From the NCBI RefSeq assembly GCF_003337375.1, contig NZ_QPJD01000001.1:248001-312000 (forward strand): a DNA stretch of 64,000 bases, read 5' to 3'. Origin of the DNA: Paenibacillus prosopidis (lineage in GTDB: Bacteria > Bacillota > Bacilli > Paenibacillales > Paenibacillaceae). The notes beneath the pieces were generated by a model. It searched no databases, was not told where the DNA came from, and was given only the letters and a program-made list of their open reading frames with translations. Positions within the stretch are counted from its first letter, which is position 1, and each line of letters starts with the position of its first letter. A program made the translations under genes and the position numbers. This document shows positions 27,437 through 37,435 of the stretch, piece by piece.

Positions 27437-28165
27437 TTAAAGGATTTGCAGACGATTATATAGTTCAGTCAAATAGGAGCGGCTCAAATGTGCGGTAAAG
27501 GAGGAATTTTTAAAATTGAGGACAAATGTCTGGCCAAACGGCTCAATGCGATGAATATGTTTGATATTGACGATATAGCTGCGGTGTGAGCGAATGAAAA
27601 AAAACGGGTCCAACCGGTTTTCCAACATTTTTAACGGCTCCGTCGTGGTTAACACTTTTCCCTGCTTTCCGCTTAAATACACCTTGGTTGCTTTGTTTTC
27701 AGCGGAAAGAAACACCACTTGTTCCTGTTCAATAACCTCGATTGCATTGCGATTGCGAAAGCTGAGATACGATGTGGACTGGCCATTCGGCTTGTCTATC
27801 ATTTGCTTGATTCGTTTAAAACATTGATGAAGCCGGTCATGCGTAAACGGCTTGACAATATAATCGGTGGCTTCAATCGCAAAAGCCTCCGATGCATATT
27901 GGCTGAACCCGGTAATGAACACGATGCAGAGTTCGGGAAATTGGATGCGCAAAAGCTTCGCGGCCGAAATTCCATTACCGTTAGGCAAATCGATATCCGT
28001 AAATAAAACATGAGGCTGGTATTGTTGGACGTACTGCTTCATTTCCGCTCCCGAACTGGCTTCGGCCACCACCTTAAAACCGTTCTCATGCAAAAGCGCA
28101 ATAAGCTCCTCCCTAAGTTTCGGGTTATCTTCCGCTACGACGGCTAGATATGGCATGTTGGGCAT
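27437..28165 (-). CDS. LytTR-type response regulator (AgrA/LytR-like)
   Basis: A 242-residue regulator: receiver domain with acidic pocket VVAEDN, phosphoacceptor Asp in VLFTDIDLPNGNG and Lys in DYIVKPF; C-terminal LytTR DNA-binding domain (about 140-242) with FFFIRSHRSYIVNIKHI and FGQTFVLNF. ATG 28165 fits GGAGAGG 8 bases upstream better than the GTG at 28174. It lies 16 bases after the kinase gene on the same strand and is surely its partner. Targets are unknown; the divergently placed carbonic anhydrase-SulP pair is a nearby candidate. Confidence 0.9.
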   Translation of the reverse strand: MPNMPYLAVVAEDNPKLREELIALLHENGFKVVAEASSGAEMKQYVQQYQPHVLFTDIDLPNGNGISAAKLLRIQFPELCIVFITGFSQYASEAFAIEATDYIVKPFTHDRLHQCFKRIKQMIDKPNGQSTSYLSFRNRNAIEVIEQEQVVFLSAENKATKVYLSGKQGKVLTTTEPLKMLENRLDPFFFIRSHRSYIVNIKHIHRIEPFGQTFVLNFKNSSFTAHLSRSYLTELYNRLQIL

Positions 28166-28181
28166 GTTTTTCACCTCTCCT

Positions 28182-29441
28182 TCATAACGGAATGAAGACC
28201 ACGAACTTTGTACCAGTCGCTTGTTGGCTCTCTACATCGATATGGCCCCGATACTTAGTTACGAGCCTTTTGACCGTAGCCAAGCCGATCCCTTGATGAC
28301 TCTCTTTCGTCGTATAGCCCTTGTCGAAAATATTTCCCAAGTTCTCTTCGGGAATCCAGGAATTAACGTTATGTACGCGAATGATCAGCATCGAGTCAAG
28401 CATACGATTCAAAGTCACCGTAATGAAGCGGACAGGCGCAGGAGCTTTTAATTCTTCCTCGATTGCATTGTCAAGCAGATTGCCGACGATTTGCACCAGT
28501 TCGTAAGATTTGATTTCGAGAGGTGGAATCGTCGTGTACGCGTCGACCTTGATATCAATATGCTCCAAATGAGCGATCTCGACTTTGGTTTGCAATAAAG
28601 CTGCCAGAGGCGGATGATCCAATTGCACGAGAAATTCATGCCCCCGAAGCTCCTGATTCAGATCTTTGAGATATTGTTTGACATCCTCATACTCTTCGCG
28701 ATGAAGTAAACCTGCAATTACCTGAAGGTGATTCGAATAATCATGCCTATGGGCGCGAACGGAAGCGATAAAATCCTCCAGATTGTGCAAATATACTTTT
28801 TCGGTGGTGTCGAGTGTTTGCTGTTCGAGTTTCTTCCCAAAGATAATGATGATATAAATAACGACAGCCATAAACATGTCGGTTATTAAGGCGACGATCA
28901 AAACATCCCGGCCTGTTGTCTGAGGATTGTCAATCGTTCGGATCATGATCAAATTGATTAGTTCATCATGAAACAGAAAAAGCGCGGTAATGACGATCAA
29001 ATACTTTTTATATTCTTTGTGCTGTTCCGTGAACCATTTGAAAATCGCGAGCTTTTTGACCGAAAGAAAGATCCCGAGAGCCAATAAGGCGGCGTCGACG
29101 GTCCATGCGATATACAGATCCTTAATTGAATATTGAAATAAATCGATTGTAAAAAAAAACATAATAGTCTGAATCGAGGTCCTTATTATGCTTATAAGGA
29201 AGGTGACTCTCCAGGAAAAAGGATAAAACATTTTCATGAGCAGTGTGTGAATGAAAATGTTCAGGAGAATACGCAATTCAAACGGAAATTGCAGTTTAAA
29301 CAGCAGCAAGCTGAACAGCACAAAGATGAGGACAAACCAAAAGGTTTGTCTTTTATATGACTTCCACTCAATGCCGAATAAGGCGAAAATCAAGTAGGTT
29401 TGGACCAATGCATCTGGGATGACGATCCAAATCGTGAGCAT
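28182..29441 (-). CDS. AgrC/Spo0B-like sensor histidine kinase
   Basis: A 419-residue kinase with five to six N-terminal membrane spans (about 1-210), a helical linker, a dimerisation segment with phosphoacceptor His in RHDYSNHLQVIAGLL, and a GHKL ATPase end (N box VGNLLDNAIEEE, GYTTKESHQGIGL, then GTKFVVFIPL). This is the architecture of peptide-sensing AgrC-type kinases. AGGGGGC lies 9 bases before the ATG. No agrB-like processing gene is nearby, so the signal is unclear. Confidence 0.9.
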   Translation of the reverse strand: MLTIWIVIPDALVQTYLIFALFGIEWKSYKRQTFWFVLIFVLFSLLLFKLQFPFELRILLNIFIHTLLMKMFYPFSWRVTFLISIIRTSIQTIMFFFTIDLFQYSIKDLYIAWTVDAALLALGIFLSVKKLAIFKWFTEQHKEYKKYLIVITALFLFHDELINLIMIRTIDNPQTTGRDVLIVALITDMFMAVVIYIIIIFGKKLEQQTLDTTEKVYLHNLEDFIASVRAHRHDYSNHLQVIAGLLHREEYEDVKQYLKDLNQELRGHEFLVQLDHPPLAALLQTKVEIAHLEHIDIKVDAYTTIPPLEIKSYELVQIVGNLLDNAIEEELKAPAPVRFITVTLNRMLDSMLIIRVHNVNSWIPEENLGNIFDKGYTTKESHQGIGLATVKRLVTKYRGHIDVESQQATGTKFVVFIPL

Positions 29442-29747
29442 GTGTTTTAAGCCCCCTAAATTAACAAATTGTGGAGCCTTAACTTACATTAAAGTACATA
29501 TGTTAACTGAATGTAATTTGAAAGTGTAAAACATGTAAATGCTGGCAAAATACACGAAAATCCCGATATTTTGAGTCGAAAGTCCTGCTCAGTCCTCCTT
29601 TCATTCATCCATCCCTCCAAATCTTTCATTCGTCGTTTCGTTCGGACGTGTCGTCCTGAAAATATAGACAGCATCCTACTTCGTCTTGTAAGTTAGAGCA
29701 GCGGTACCGGTCAAAAAATATAAGCGAATGGTTGGAGGGAATTTAAG
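29442..29747. other. Divergent control region between kinase and carbonic anhydrase
   Basis: A 306-base A/T-rich gap between divergent genes. It must hold both promoters, but I see no pair of hexamers good enough to call. A minus-strand ORF of 39 codons (29608-29489) with GGAGG five bases upstream lies directly before the kinase gene; see findings. No terminator or named RNA is visible. Confidence 0.4.
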
Positions 29748-30347
29748 GTGAGAGAAATCGGCAACTTGTCGCAAATTTTGCATGACAACGAGAGTTTTAT
29801 TGACAACAAAGGGTATGAGAAGTACCAAACGACCAAATATCCGGACAAACGCATGGTCATCCTTGCATGCATGGACACGCGATTGGTCGGGCTCCTGGAG
29901 AAGTCAATGGGCATCGAACAAGGTCAGGCGATTATTGTGCGGGTGGCGGGAGCGCAAATCAGGCACCCGTTCGGTTCCATCATGCAATCGATTCTTGTCG
30001 CAATCCATATGCTGAAGGCGGAGGAAGTCGTGGTCGTCGGTCATCATGATTGCGGTATGCAATGTGCGACGAAGCAAGCTTTTGTCGAAAAGTTAACAGA
30101 GAACGGGGTTTCCGAGTTCAATATTCGTATGGCCGAGCATTCCGGATTCAAGCTTGATCAATGGCTGGAGAAGTTCGATAACGTGTATGATAGCGTTCAG
30201 CAATCTGTTTCGATGATTGCCAATCATCCATTTCTGTCCGAGATTGGCATTCCGGTTCATGGCCTCGTCATTGACCCGCACACCGGGAAATTGGAACTGG
30301 TTGTGAACGGAGACCAACAAGAGTTGAAGATGGAGGGAATCAAATGA
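29748..30347 (+). CDS. Beta-class carbonic anhydrase
   Basis: A 199-residue zinc enzyme that interconverts CO2 and bicarbonate. The zinc ligands are Cys41 (ACMDTR, with the Asp43-Arg45 dyad), His99 and Cys102 (VVGHHDCGM). RVAGAQIRHPFGSI is also diagnostic. GTG start with GGAGGG 8 bases upstream. The stop overlaps the SulP transporter start (ATGA), so enzyme and transporter are co-translated, a common bicarbonate-handling pair. Confidence 0.93.
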   Translation: MREIGNLSQILHDNESFIDNKGYEKYQTTKYPDKRMVILACMDTRLVGLLEKSMGIEQGQAIIVRVAGAQIRHPFGSIMQSILVAIHMLKAEEVVVVGHHDCGMQCATKQAFVEKLTENGVSEFNIRMAEHSGFKLDQWLEKFDNVYDSVQQSVSMIANHPFLSEIGIPVHGLVIDPHTGKLELVVNGDQQELKMEGIK

Positions 30348-32119
30348 TTCGCCAATTTCTCGGTCTCGACCGGTTTGAAGGCTACTCGATCGGAAATTTC
30401 CAGAAAGATCTTGTGGCCGGATTAATTGTCGGAATCGTCGCCATTCCGCTGGCCATGGCATTTGCCATTAATTCCGGGGTGAAGCCGGAATACGGGATTT
30501 ATACCGCGATCATTGGAGGTATCCTGTGCTCGCTGCTCGGCGGCTCGAAATTTTCAATCAGCGGTCCTACCGGGGCATTTGTCCCGATTTTATTCGGAAT
30601 TACGATGATGTACGGATATGAAAATTTGATTATAGCCGGATTCATGGCAGGGGTCATGCTCTTGCTCATGGGCTTGCTGCGGATTGGAACCATCATCAAG
30701 TTTTTTCCCAAACCCGTAACGATCGGTTTCACCACGGGAATCGCCGTCATCATTTTCTCGGGGCAGATTACGGATTTTCTCGGTCTGAGCAATGTGAAGA
30801 AGCATGAAATGTTTCATGAAAATATGCAGGAAATCTTCCTGCATCTGAACACGATCAATGGGTTCAGCTTTTTGACTGCGGGCATTTGTTTAACGGTTAT
30901 CATTCTGGCGATGAAGTTTTTGCCGAAGATTCCCGGTGCGCTGCTGGGACTGCTCGTGTCCACTTTGGTCGCCACGTTTTTGTACCCGGATCAAGTCGCG
31001 ACCATCGGTTCCAAATTCGGGGGGATTCCCAGTACACTGCCCAGCCTTCAAATGCCGCAGATCGATTCGGGCAAGATTCTGGAACTGATTCCAGCGGCTT
31101 TCACCATTGCCATGCTTGGGGCGATCGAATCGCTGCTCTGCGCTGTTGTAGCCGATGGAATGACGGGCAGCAAACATAATAGCAATCGGGAGTTAATCGG
31201 GCAGGGTATCGCCAATATGATCATCCCGTTGTTCGGAGGGATTGCGGCCACCGGAGCGATCGCCAGGACGGCCACAAACATTAAAAACGGCGGAAAATCT
31301 CCGCTGTCAGGCATTATCCATGGCTTGGTCGTTCTCTCCGTACTGGTGCTTCTCGCGCCATTCGCCTCGCTGATTCCGATGGCTAGCATGGCGCCGATCC
31401 TGATGGTCGTGGCCTGGAACATGAGCGAACGTAAGGAATTCGCGCACATTCTGAAACTCAAATCGTACGATTCCATCGTGATGGTGGCCACATTCTTGTT
31501 AACGGTGTTCGTCGATTTGACGGCTGCAGTGGAAGTCGGTCTGGTGCTCGCGATCATTCTGTTTATCAAGCAGATGAATGCCACCCATTCCGTCACCAAA
31601 GTATTGCCGGATAAGCAATTCAACAAAGTTATGCCTGATCATAAGGCTCAAGGAAACGGGTGCCCGCAAACCAGCATCTTCACGCTGGAGGGTCCGCTCT
31701 TTTTCGCGACAACCCAGGCGCTTGAAAACTCCGTCTCGAAAGAACTCCTGTCAGGTCCGAAAACGGTTCTGCTTCGCATGAGTAAGGTTCCTTATCTCGA
31801 CATAAGCGGCGAAGCCGTACTAGCAAGCATTGTCAAACAGGTTCATCAAAAAGGCGTGACTCTGCAAATATCCGGGATTCGCGAACAGCCGAAAAAATTG
31901 ATGGTCAAAACCGGATTGTATGAGGAAATCGGCGAGAAGCGGTTTTTTGAACATACGGGTGAAGCGATCGATGATTCGTTTAGCCGGCTTGATTTGAACA
32001 AATGCAAGGGTTGCAAACATTTCGCCTTCCAGGAATGTACCGTGCTATCCAATCCACAGAAGCCTATTTCCCTGGGGATGAAAGGAATAGAAAAAGAAAA
32101 GGAACTCGTCTTGACCTGA
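30344..32119 (+). CDS. SulP-family anion transporter with STAS domain
   Basis: A 591-residue membrane protein with the SulP core: DLVAGLIVGIVAIPLAMAFA, FSISGPTGAFVPI, IGFTTGIAVIIFSGQ and GGIAATGAIARTATNI over about 10-14 spans (residues 20-415), then a cytoplasmic STAS domain (about 445-550) with PYLDISGEAV. After it comes a tail with Cys residues in NKCKGCKHFAFQEC. Being fused in expression to a carbonic anhydrase, it is more likely a bicarbonate importer (BicA-like) than a sulfate one; this is inference. ATG overlaps the upstream stop. Confidence 0.9.
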   Translation: MIRQFLGLDRFEGYSIGNFQKDLVAGLIVGIVAIPLAMAFAINSGVKPEYGIYTAIIGGILCSLLGGSKFSISGPTGAFVPILFGITMMYGYENLIIAGFMAGVMLLLMGLLRIGTIIKFFPKPVTIGFTTGIAVIIFSGQITDFLGLSNVKKHEMFHENMQEIFLHLNTINGFSFLTAGICLTVIILAMKFLPKIPGALLGLLVSTLVATFLYPDQVATIGSKFGGIPSTLPSLQMPQIDSGKILELIPAAFTIAMLGAIESLLCAVVADGMTGSKHNSNRELIGQGIANMIIPLFGGIAATGAIARTATNIKNGGKSPLSGIIHGLVVLSVLVLLAPFASLIPMASMAPILMVVAWNMSERKEFAHILKLKSYDSIVMVATFLLTVFVDLTAAVEVGLVLAIILFIKQMNATHSVTKVLPDKQFNKVMPDHKAQGNGCPQTSIFTLEGPLFFATTQALENSVSKELLSGPKTVLLRMSKVPYLDISGEAVLASIVKQVHQKGVTLQISGIREQPKKLMVKTGLYEEIGEKRFFEHTGEAIDDSFSRLDLNKCKGCKHFAFQECTVLSNPQKPISLGMKGIEKEKELVLT

Positions 32120-32162
32120 TCATAACAATCAGATTCACGATCTGAGAAAGGATTTACATGTT

Positions 32163-32330
32163 ATGAGAAATCTTGTTATTCTCGGCGGTGGATATGGCGG
32201 TTTGTCTGCCGCCGTCAAATTGCTAGGAGGATACATTCCGGATGACGTAATGATCATCCTGATTGACCGAATGCCTTATCAAGGACTGAAAACGGAGTAT
32301 TACGCGCTTGCATCCATACTAAAATACTAA
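32163..32330 (+). pseudogene. Truncated type II NADH dehydrogenase (N-terminal 50 residues)
   Basis: The ATG at 32163 opens a frame reading MRNLVILGGGYGGLSAA, an FAD-binding GxGxxG motif, then LIDRMPYQGLKTEYYALA, the expected continuation in Bacillales NDH-2-like oxidoreductases of about 350 residues. After ALA the similarity stops and the frame ends at 32330 with ILKY. All catalytic and NAD-binding parts are missing. The phytase gene starts 20 bases later, so the cut probably marks an insertion or deletion joint. Confidence 0.78.
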
Positions 32331-32347
32331 AACATTTGGGAGGCTGA

Positions 32348-33520
<1,173 letters not shown>

Positions 33521-33567
33521 GGGTTTGGGGCTTAATATTTGATGGAATAACTCTAAACATCTCATGA

Positions 33568-33603
33568 AGAGGGACACCGGATTAATTACCGGTGTCTCTT
33601 TTA
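33568..33603 (+). terminator. Terminator after phytase
   Basis: GACACCGG pairs with CCGGTGTC across ATTAATTA, with AAGAG/TCTTTT outside and a following T run. Confidence 0.88.
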
Positions 33604-33746
33604 ATTGACTCAAAAGATGTTTCCCGAAAAAAGCAACCGAGAATGAGCAACTTTTTTGTCGAGACAACCGTTAGAAATTGTGTTTAAATGGAAGTTAGGT
33701 GGAAGCGAATTCATTAAATTTATAGTGAAAAAAGGTAGGGTTGCTC

Positions 33747-34826
33747 ATGGACAAACGAATGCGAGTTTCTATTGTCGCGATGCTGCTGTCAATTATTCTT
33801 TTAGTAACGGCGTGCAGCAGCAAAGGGGTCAATGAAACCCCTCAGGAAGCCGAGCAAACAGACGGACCAATTATCACTACAGAGCCTACGGAGCCTGTTA
33901 CCGAACCGACACCGCTGCCTTATAAAGCGCCGCTTACAGGGTTAGGGAGTGCGTCCGAGGAGACAGCGCGACCGATCGTAGTCATGATTAACAACTTTGC
34001 AGCGGCACGTCCGCAATCTGGTCTTACGAATGCCGACGTCATGTGGGAAGTGCTGGCCGAAGGCGGAATTACGCGTTTAATCGCCGTGTTTCAAAGTTCA
34101 GATGCAGTAACGGATTCGATTGGTCCGATACGCAGTATTCGGCCCTATTTAATTGATATTGGCGATAGCTACGGGGCCGTTTTGGCTCATGCGGGCGCGA
34201 GCAATGACGGATATGATATTTTGCAGCATCAGGGCAAGCCTTATTTGGACGAAATATCGAATGCGGGCAGCTACTTCTGGAGAAGCAAGGAGCGCAAGGC
34301 GCCGCATAACTTGTATTCGAGCTTGGAGAAGCTGCGCGAGGGAGCCGGGAAGAAGAAGTACCGTTCGGATGTTGAAGTTCCTGCCTACACATTCGCAGAT
34401 ACCGGTTCATCGGAAGCTGGAGTACCGGCAACGAATATTACCATTTCGTTTTTGATGCAAGATTATAAAGTGGGGTACGCTTACGATGCAGCAAGCGGTT
34501 TGTATAAGCGTTCGATCGGGGACAAACCCCATATTGATATGAACAATGATCAGCAGCTGTCTGCCGCTAACTTGGTCGTACTTGGCGCTAACCATAAGAC
34601 GCTCGATAACGCAGGACGGCTTGCGGTTGATTTGACGGATGGCGGTTCGGCGGTCCTGTTCCAGCAAGGCAAAGCCGTTGAAGCGGAATGGGTACGCAGT
34701 CCTGACGGCATGATTCGAATCGTAAAGAATGGAGCTGAGCTTCCATTCGTACCTGGCAAAACCTTTTTTCACATCGTTCCGAATAAGCCGACATTGGCAG
34801 AGCATGTCGTATGGGTTCAAAATTAG
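33747..34826 (+). CDS. DUF3048 (YerB-like) lipoprotein
   Basis: A 359-residue lipoprotein: lipobox LVTAC (Cys near 23), a Thr/Pro/Glu linker to about residue 55, then the DUF3048 domain with PLTGLGS, RPIVVMINNFAAARPQSGL, ADVMWEVLAEGGITRLIAVF and IGPIRSIRPYLIDI. The C-terminal part has KTFFHIVPNKP. AAAGGTAGGG precedes ATG 33747; a TTG two codons earlier is less likely. YerB-type proteins lie at the cell surface and their function is not established. It ends before a strong terminator and seems to be a single-gene unit. Confidence 0.88.
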   Translation: MDKRMRVSIVAMLLSIILLVTACSSKGVNETPQEAEQTDGPIITTEPTEPVTEPTPLPYKAPLTGLGSASEETARPIVVMINNFAAARPQSGLTNADVMWEVLAEGGITRLIAVFQSSDAVTDSIGPIRSIRPYLIDIGDSYGAVLAHAGASNDGYDILQHQGKPYLDEISNAGSYFWRSKERKAPHNLYSSLEKLREGAGKKKYRSDVEVPAYTFADTGSSEAGVPATNITISFLMQDYKVGYAYDAASGLYKRSIGDKPHIDMNNDQQLSAANLVVLGANHKTLDNAGRLAVDLTDGGSAVLFQQGKAVEAEWVRSPDGMIRIVKNGAELPFVPGKTFFHIVPNKPTLAEHVVWVQN

Positions 34827-34880
34827 CTCATTGGAAATACTGTTAACAGACGTTAATGGATGAGCTTGCATAGGATGTAG

Positions 34881-34914
34881 AGGCGCAATCCCGTGACGGG
34901 ATTGCGTCTTTTTT
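34881..34914 (+). terminator. Terminator after the DUF3048 gene
   Basis: GGCGCAATCCC pairs with GGGATTGCGTC around GTGAC, then TTTTTT. A strong intrinsic terminator. Confidence 0.9.
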
Positions 34915-34940
34915 GCTTTTATTATGAAAATCTCAAAGTT

Positions 34941-34993
34941 TTCATAATTCCTTTACAATCTCTTAACAATTCAAAGCTAAACTGTGTTAAGAT
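34941..34993 (+). promoter_or_regulatory. Pho box and promoter of the DUF47-Pit unit
   Basis: Three hexamers TTCATA (34941), TTTACA (34952) and TTAACA (34963) repeat with an exact 11-base period, matching the TT(A/T/C)ACA direct repeats bound by PhoP in Bacillus. A TAAGAT -10 box lies at 34988-34993, 19 bases after the last hexamer. No good -35 is present, as expected for an activator-dependent promoter. This predicts induction under phosphate shortage. Confidence 0.7.
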
Positions 34994-35048
34994 ATTGTGG
35001 GCTCATAGCAGTGACGCCTAAACATCCAGTCGGGTAAAGGGGATTACG

Positions 35049-35660
35049 ATGTTCAAGAAAAAGGATATTTTCTTTAAGACGTTTGAAGAAATGGCAGATG
35101 CGCTTGTTGAGGCGGTAGAGTATTTCGCCAAAGGCGTGTCGGATTTATCGGATGTTACAGCTTTCGCCAAAACTATGAAGGAATACGAAAGCAAATGCGA
35201 CAAATACACGCATACGATCCTGAAGGAACTGAACAAAACGTTCATTACCCCGATCGAGCGCGAAGATATTATGGCGCTAACGACTTCTCTTGACGATGTG
35301 CTTGATGGTATTGAAGCATGCGCGTCGCGTTTTGAAATGTACAACATTCGTGAAAAGGATGAGTACATCACGTTGTTCGGGGATATTCTCGTTCGTTCGG
35401 CGCATCAGATCAAGAAAGCGATTTACTTACTTACTGAGAAAAAGCTGCTGGCTATTCGCGAGCCTAACATTGCGCTTAACGAGCTGGAAAACCAAGCTGA
35501 TGATCTGCTCCGCGTTTGTATTAAGAGCTTGTTCGCTAACGTAACGGATCCGATTGAGCTGATGAAGCGCAAGGAGATTTATGAGATGCTGGAGCAAACG
35601 ACCGACTTCTGCGAGGATGTAGCCAATACGCTGGAATCGATCATTATGCGTAACAGCTAA
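35049..35660 (+). CDS. DUF47 (PhoU-like) regulator of phosphate transporter
   Basis: A 203-residue all-helical cytosolic protein of the DUF47/YkaA family, related to PhoU. It starts MFKKKDIFFKTFEEMAD and contains the metal-binding-type Glu/Asp patches YESKCDKYTHTIL, PIEREDIMALTTSLDDVLDG and EMLEQTTDFCEDVANTLE. AAAGGGG precedes the ATG. It lies 23 bases before the Pit gene, the standard pairing, and is thought to modulate the transporter. A candidate Pho box lies upstream. Confidence 0.92.
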   Translation: MFKKKDIFFKTFEEMADALVEAVEYFAKGVSDLSDVTAFAKTMKEYESKCDKYTHTILKELNKTFITPIEREDIMALTTSLDDVLDGIEACASRFEMYNIREKDEYITLFGDILVRSAHQIKKAIYLLTEKKLLAIREPNIALNELENQADDLLRVCIKSLFANVTDPIELMKRKEIYEMLEQTTDFCEDVANTLESIIMRNS

Positions 35661-35683
35661 CCTGGGGAGTAGGAGTCTTACTA

Positions 35684-36679
35684 ATGGAATTAATCGTTCT
35701 ATGGATTGTTGTGTTTCTGGCGCTTTCGTTTGATTTTATAAATGGATTTCACGATACGGCTAATGCCATTGCGACTTCGGTATCTACGCGAGCGTTAAAA
35801 CCGCGGGTCGCCATCATTTTGGCAGCTGTCATGAATTTTGTCGGTGCGATTACGTTTACCGGCGTTGCGAAGACGATCGGAAAAGGCGTAGCCGATCCGA
35901 CGAAATTAGAGCATGGAGTCGAAATCGTTATCGCTGCATTGATATCGGCTATTGTATGGAATCTCATTACATGGTGGTTCGGCATTCCGTCCTCCTCGTC
36001 GCATGCTTTGATCGGTTCATTGGCAGGCGCGGTTATCGGCGGAGCGGGCTTGGGAGCAATAAACGCCGAAGGCTTTATCGATATTATTAAAGCATTGCTT
36101 TTGTCTCCGTTGATTGCTTTCTCTGCAGGTTTCATTATTATGTGGATATTAAAGTTGATCTTTGCCAAGTCGAGTCCTCATCAGGTAAATAAGGGCTTTC
36201 GATTTGGCCAAATAGCAACGGCTGCATTCCAATCGTTCTCTCACGGTACGAATGATGCACAGAAGGCGATGGGTATTATTGTGTTCGCGCTCGTTGCGGC
36301 TGGCATTCAGGACACGACGGACGTTCCGCTTTGGGTTAAAATCTCCGCAGCGCTCGCGATGGCGCTCGGTACTTCGGTGGGCGGCTGGAAAATCATTAAG
36401 ACGATGGGTACGAAAATTTTTAAAATCGAGCCAATTAACGGCTTCGCAGCTGATATTGGTTCTGCAGCGGTCATTCTGACGGCAACGATGATACATTTAC
36501 CTGTAAGTACAACACATGTTATCACCTCGTCGATTCTCGGTGTCGGCAGCGCGAAGCGCTTCTCCGCCGTGAAATGGGGCGTCGCGGGACGGATAATCAT
36601 CGCATGGGTGATCACGATTCCGATTACGGTGCTTATGGCAATGCTCTTCTACTGGTTGATTGACTTGTTTTTCTTGTAA
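35684..36679 (+). CDS. pit: PiT-family inorganic phosphate transporter
   Basis: A 331-residue membrane transporter with about ten spans and the duplicated PiT signature: FDFINGFHDTANAIAT near the N-terminus and QSFSHGTNDAQKAMGII in the second half, each with the Gly-Asn-Asp core; TTHVITSSILGVG follows. It moves phosphate with a cation gradient. GGGGAGTAGGAG precedes the ATG. Co-transcribed with the DUF47 gene. Confidence 0.94.
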   Translation: MELIVLWIVVFLALSFDFINGFHDTANAIATSVSTRALKPRVAIILAAVMNFVGAITFTGVAKTIGKGVADPTKLEHGVEIVIAALISAIVWNLITWWFGIPSSSSHALIGSLAGAVIGGAGLGAINAEGFIDIIKALLLSPLIAFSAGFIIMWILKLIFAKSSPHQVNKGFRFGQIATAAFQSFSHGTNDAQKAMGIIVFALVAAGIQDTTDVPLWVKISAALAMALGTSVGGWKIIKTMGTKIFKIEPINGFAADIGSAAVILTATMIHLPVSTTHVITSSILGVGSAKRFSAVKWGVAGRIIIAWVITIPITVLMAMLFYWLIDLFFL

Positions 36680-36753
36680 GGGCTGGTTTGTTGGAGAGCA
36701 TCGACCGCTTGGTGAGGCTGCATCTGAGTAGCTAGTGCTGAACTAGTTGAATC

Positions 36754-36792
36754 TAAATAGCTGAGAGTAAATAGCTGAATCTAAATAGCTGA
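36754..36792 (+). repeat. Three tandem copies of a 14-base unit
   Basis: TAAATAGCTGA recurs at 36754, 36768 and 36782 with an exact 14-base period and a variable three-base spacer. It lies in the gap after pit, which has no gene until 37436. Confidence 0.85.
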
Positions 36793-36824
36793 GATTAAGA
36801 ACAGTCGTGGCGAGGCAAACTCAC

Positions 36825-36955
36825 TAAATTGTGAGCTTAATCTCACTAAATGAGCAGTTTTTTGAACTTTTCAATGAGATAGTGAGGAAAACCTCACTCG
36901 CCATGAACCTAGGTTCATGGGGAATGAGATTTACCTCACTATTTTTTGTGTTCCT
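36825..36955. repeat. Inverted and repeated CTCACTA-type DNA with a perfect 20-bp palindrome
   Basis: CCATGAACCTAGGTTCATGG (36901-36920) is a perfect palindrome. It is bracketed by AGTGAGG and CCTCACT, and by AATGAGAT copies, so the whole stretch can fold into one long hairpin. Further ATCTCACTA and TAGTGAGAT blocks lie on both sides. The 3' side runs into TATTTTTTG, so it could also end pit transcripts. Confidence 0.65.
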
Positions 36956-37144
36956 AGAATTTCGGAGAGGATACAGAGAAGCTAGTCTCATTATTAGTGA
37001 GATTAACTTCAGTATTCAACTTTGAGCAGGTTTGGATGTAGTTTGAGCAAAGGAGCGCTGTGGAGAAAGAGTATCGAAGACCGCCGAAAATTGCAGCTAT
37101 GCACATGATAGTAACAGTGTATGAGCTCAGCATGTGAATGTTAC

Positions 37145-37260
37145 TTAGGTGCGCCGAACGAGTCGGTTGTGCATAGAAGAGTAACCTTTGCGAGTGAGCT
37201 AGTTGTAAGATGGTCATTTAGGTGCGCCGAATGAGCCGGCTTTGCATAGCAGAGTAACCT
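37145..37260 (+). repeat. Two direct repeats of 43 bases, 73-base period
   Basis: 37145-37187 and 37218-37260 are the same length and differ at about five positions; both begin TTAGGTGCGCCGAA and end GAGTAACCT. Looser relatives of the same unit seem to lie near 37080-37115 and 37345-37385 (CCGAAAATTGCAGCTATGCAC, TCGAAGGTTGCAGTTGTGCAC). No coding frame is supported across them. Confidence 0.75.
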
Positions 37261-37435
37261 GTGAGGGGTGTGCTTGGTGTGCGATGGAGTGGGATATACA
37301 CAATAAACTAACAGTTGTGTACAGCCGGGTATGCGGATGCTGACGAAGATTGTCGAAGGTTGCAGTTGTGCACATTCGGTAAGCTATAAAGGGGCAAAAA
37401 CTTGAGTGTAGCTGTGGATAAACTGCTATTTCAGT

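Noticed and set aside
37020..37400. CRISPR array
   Set aside because: The 43-base repeats are only two good copies with a single 30-base spacer, diverge at several positions and have no cas genes.
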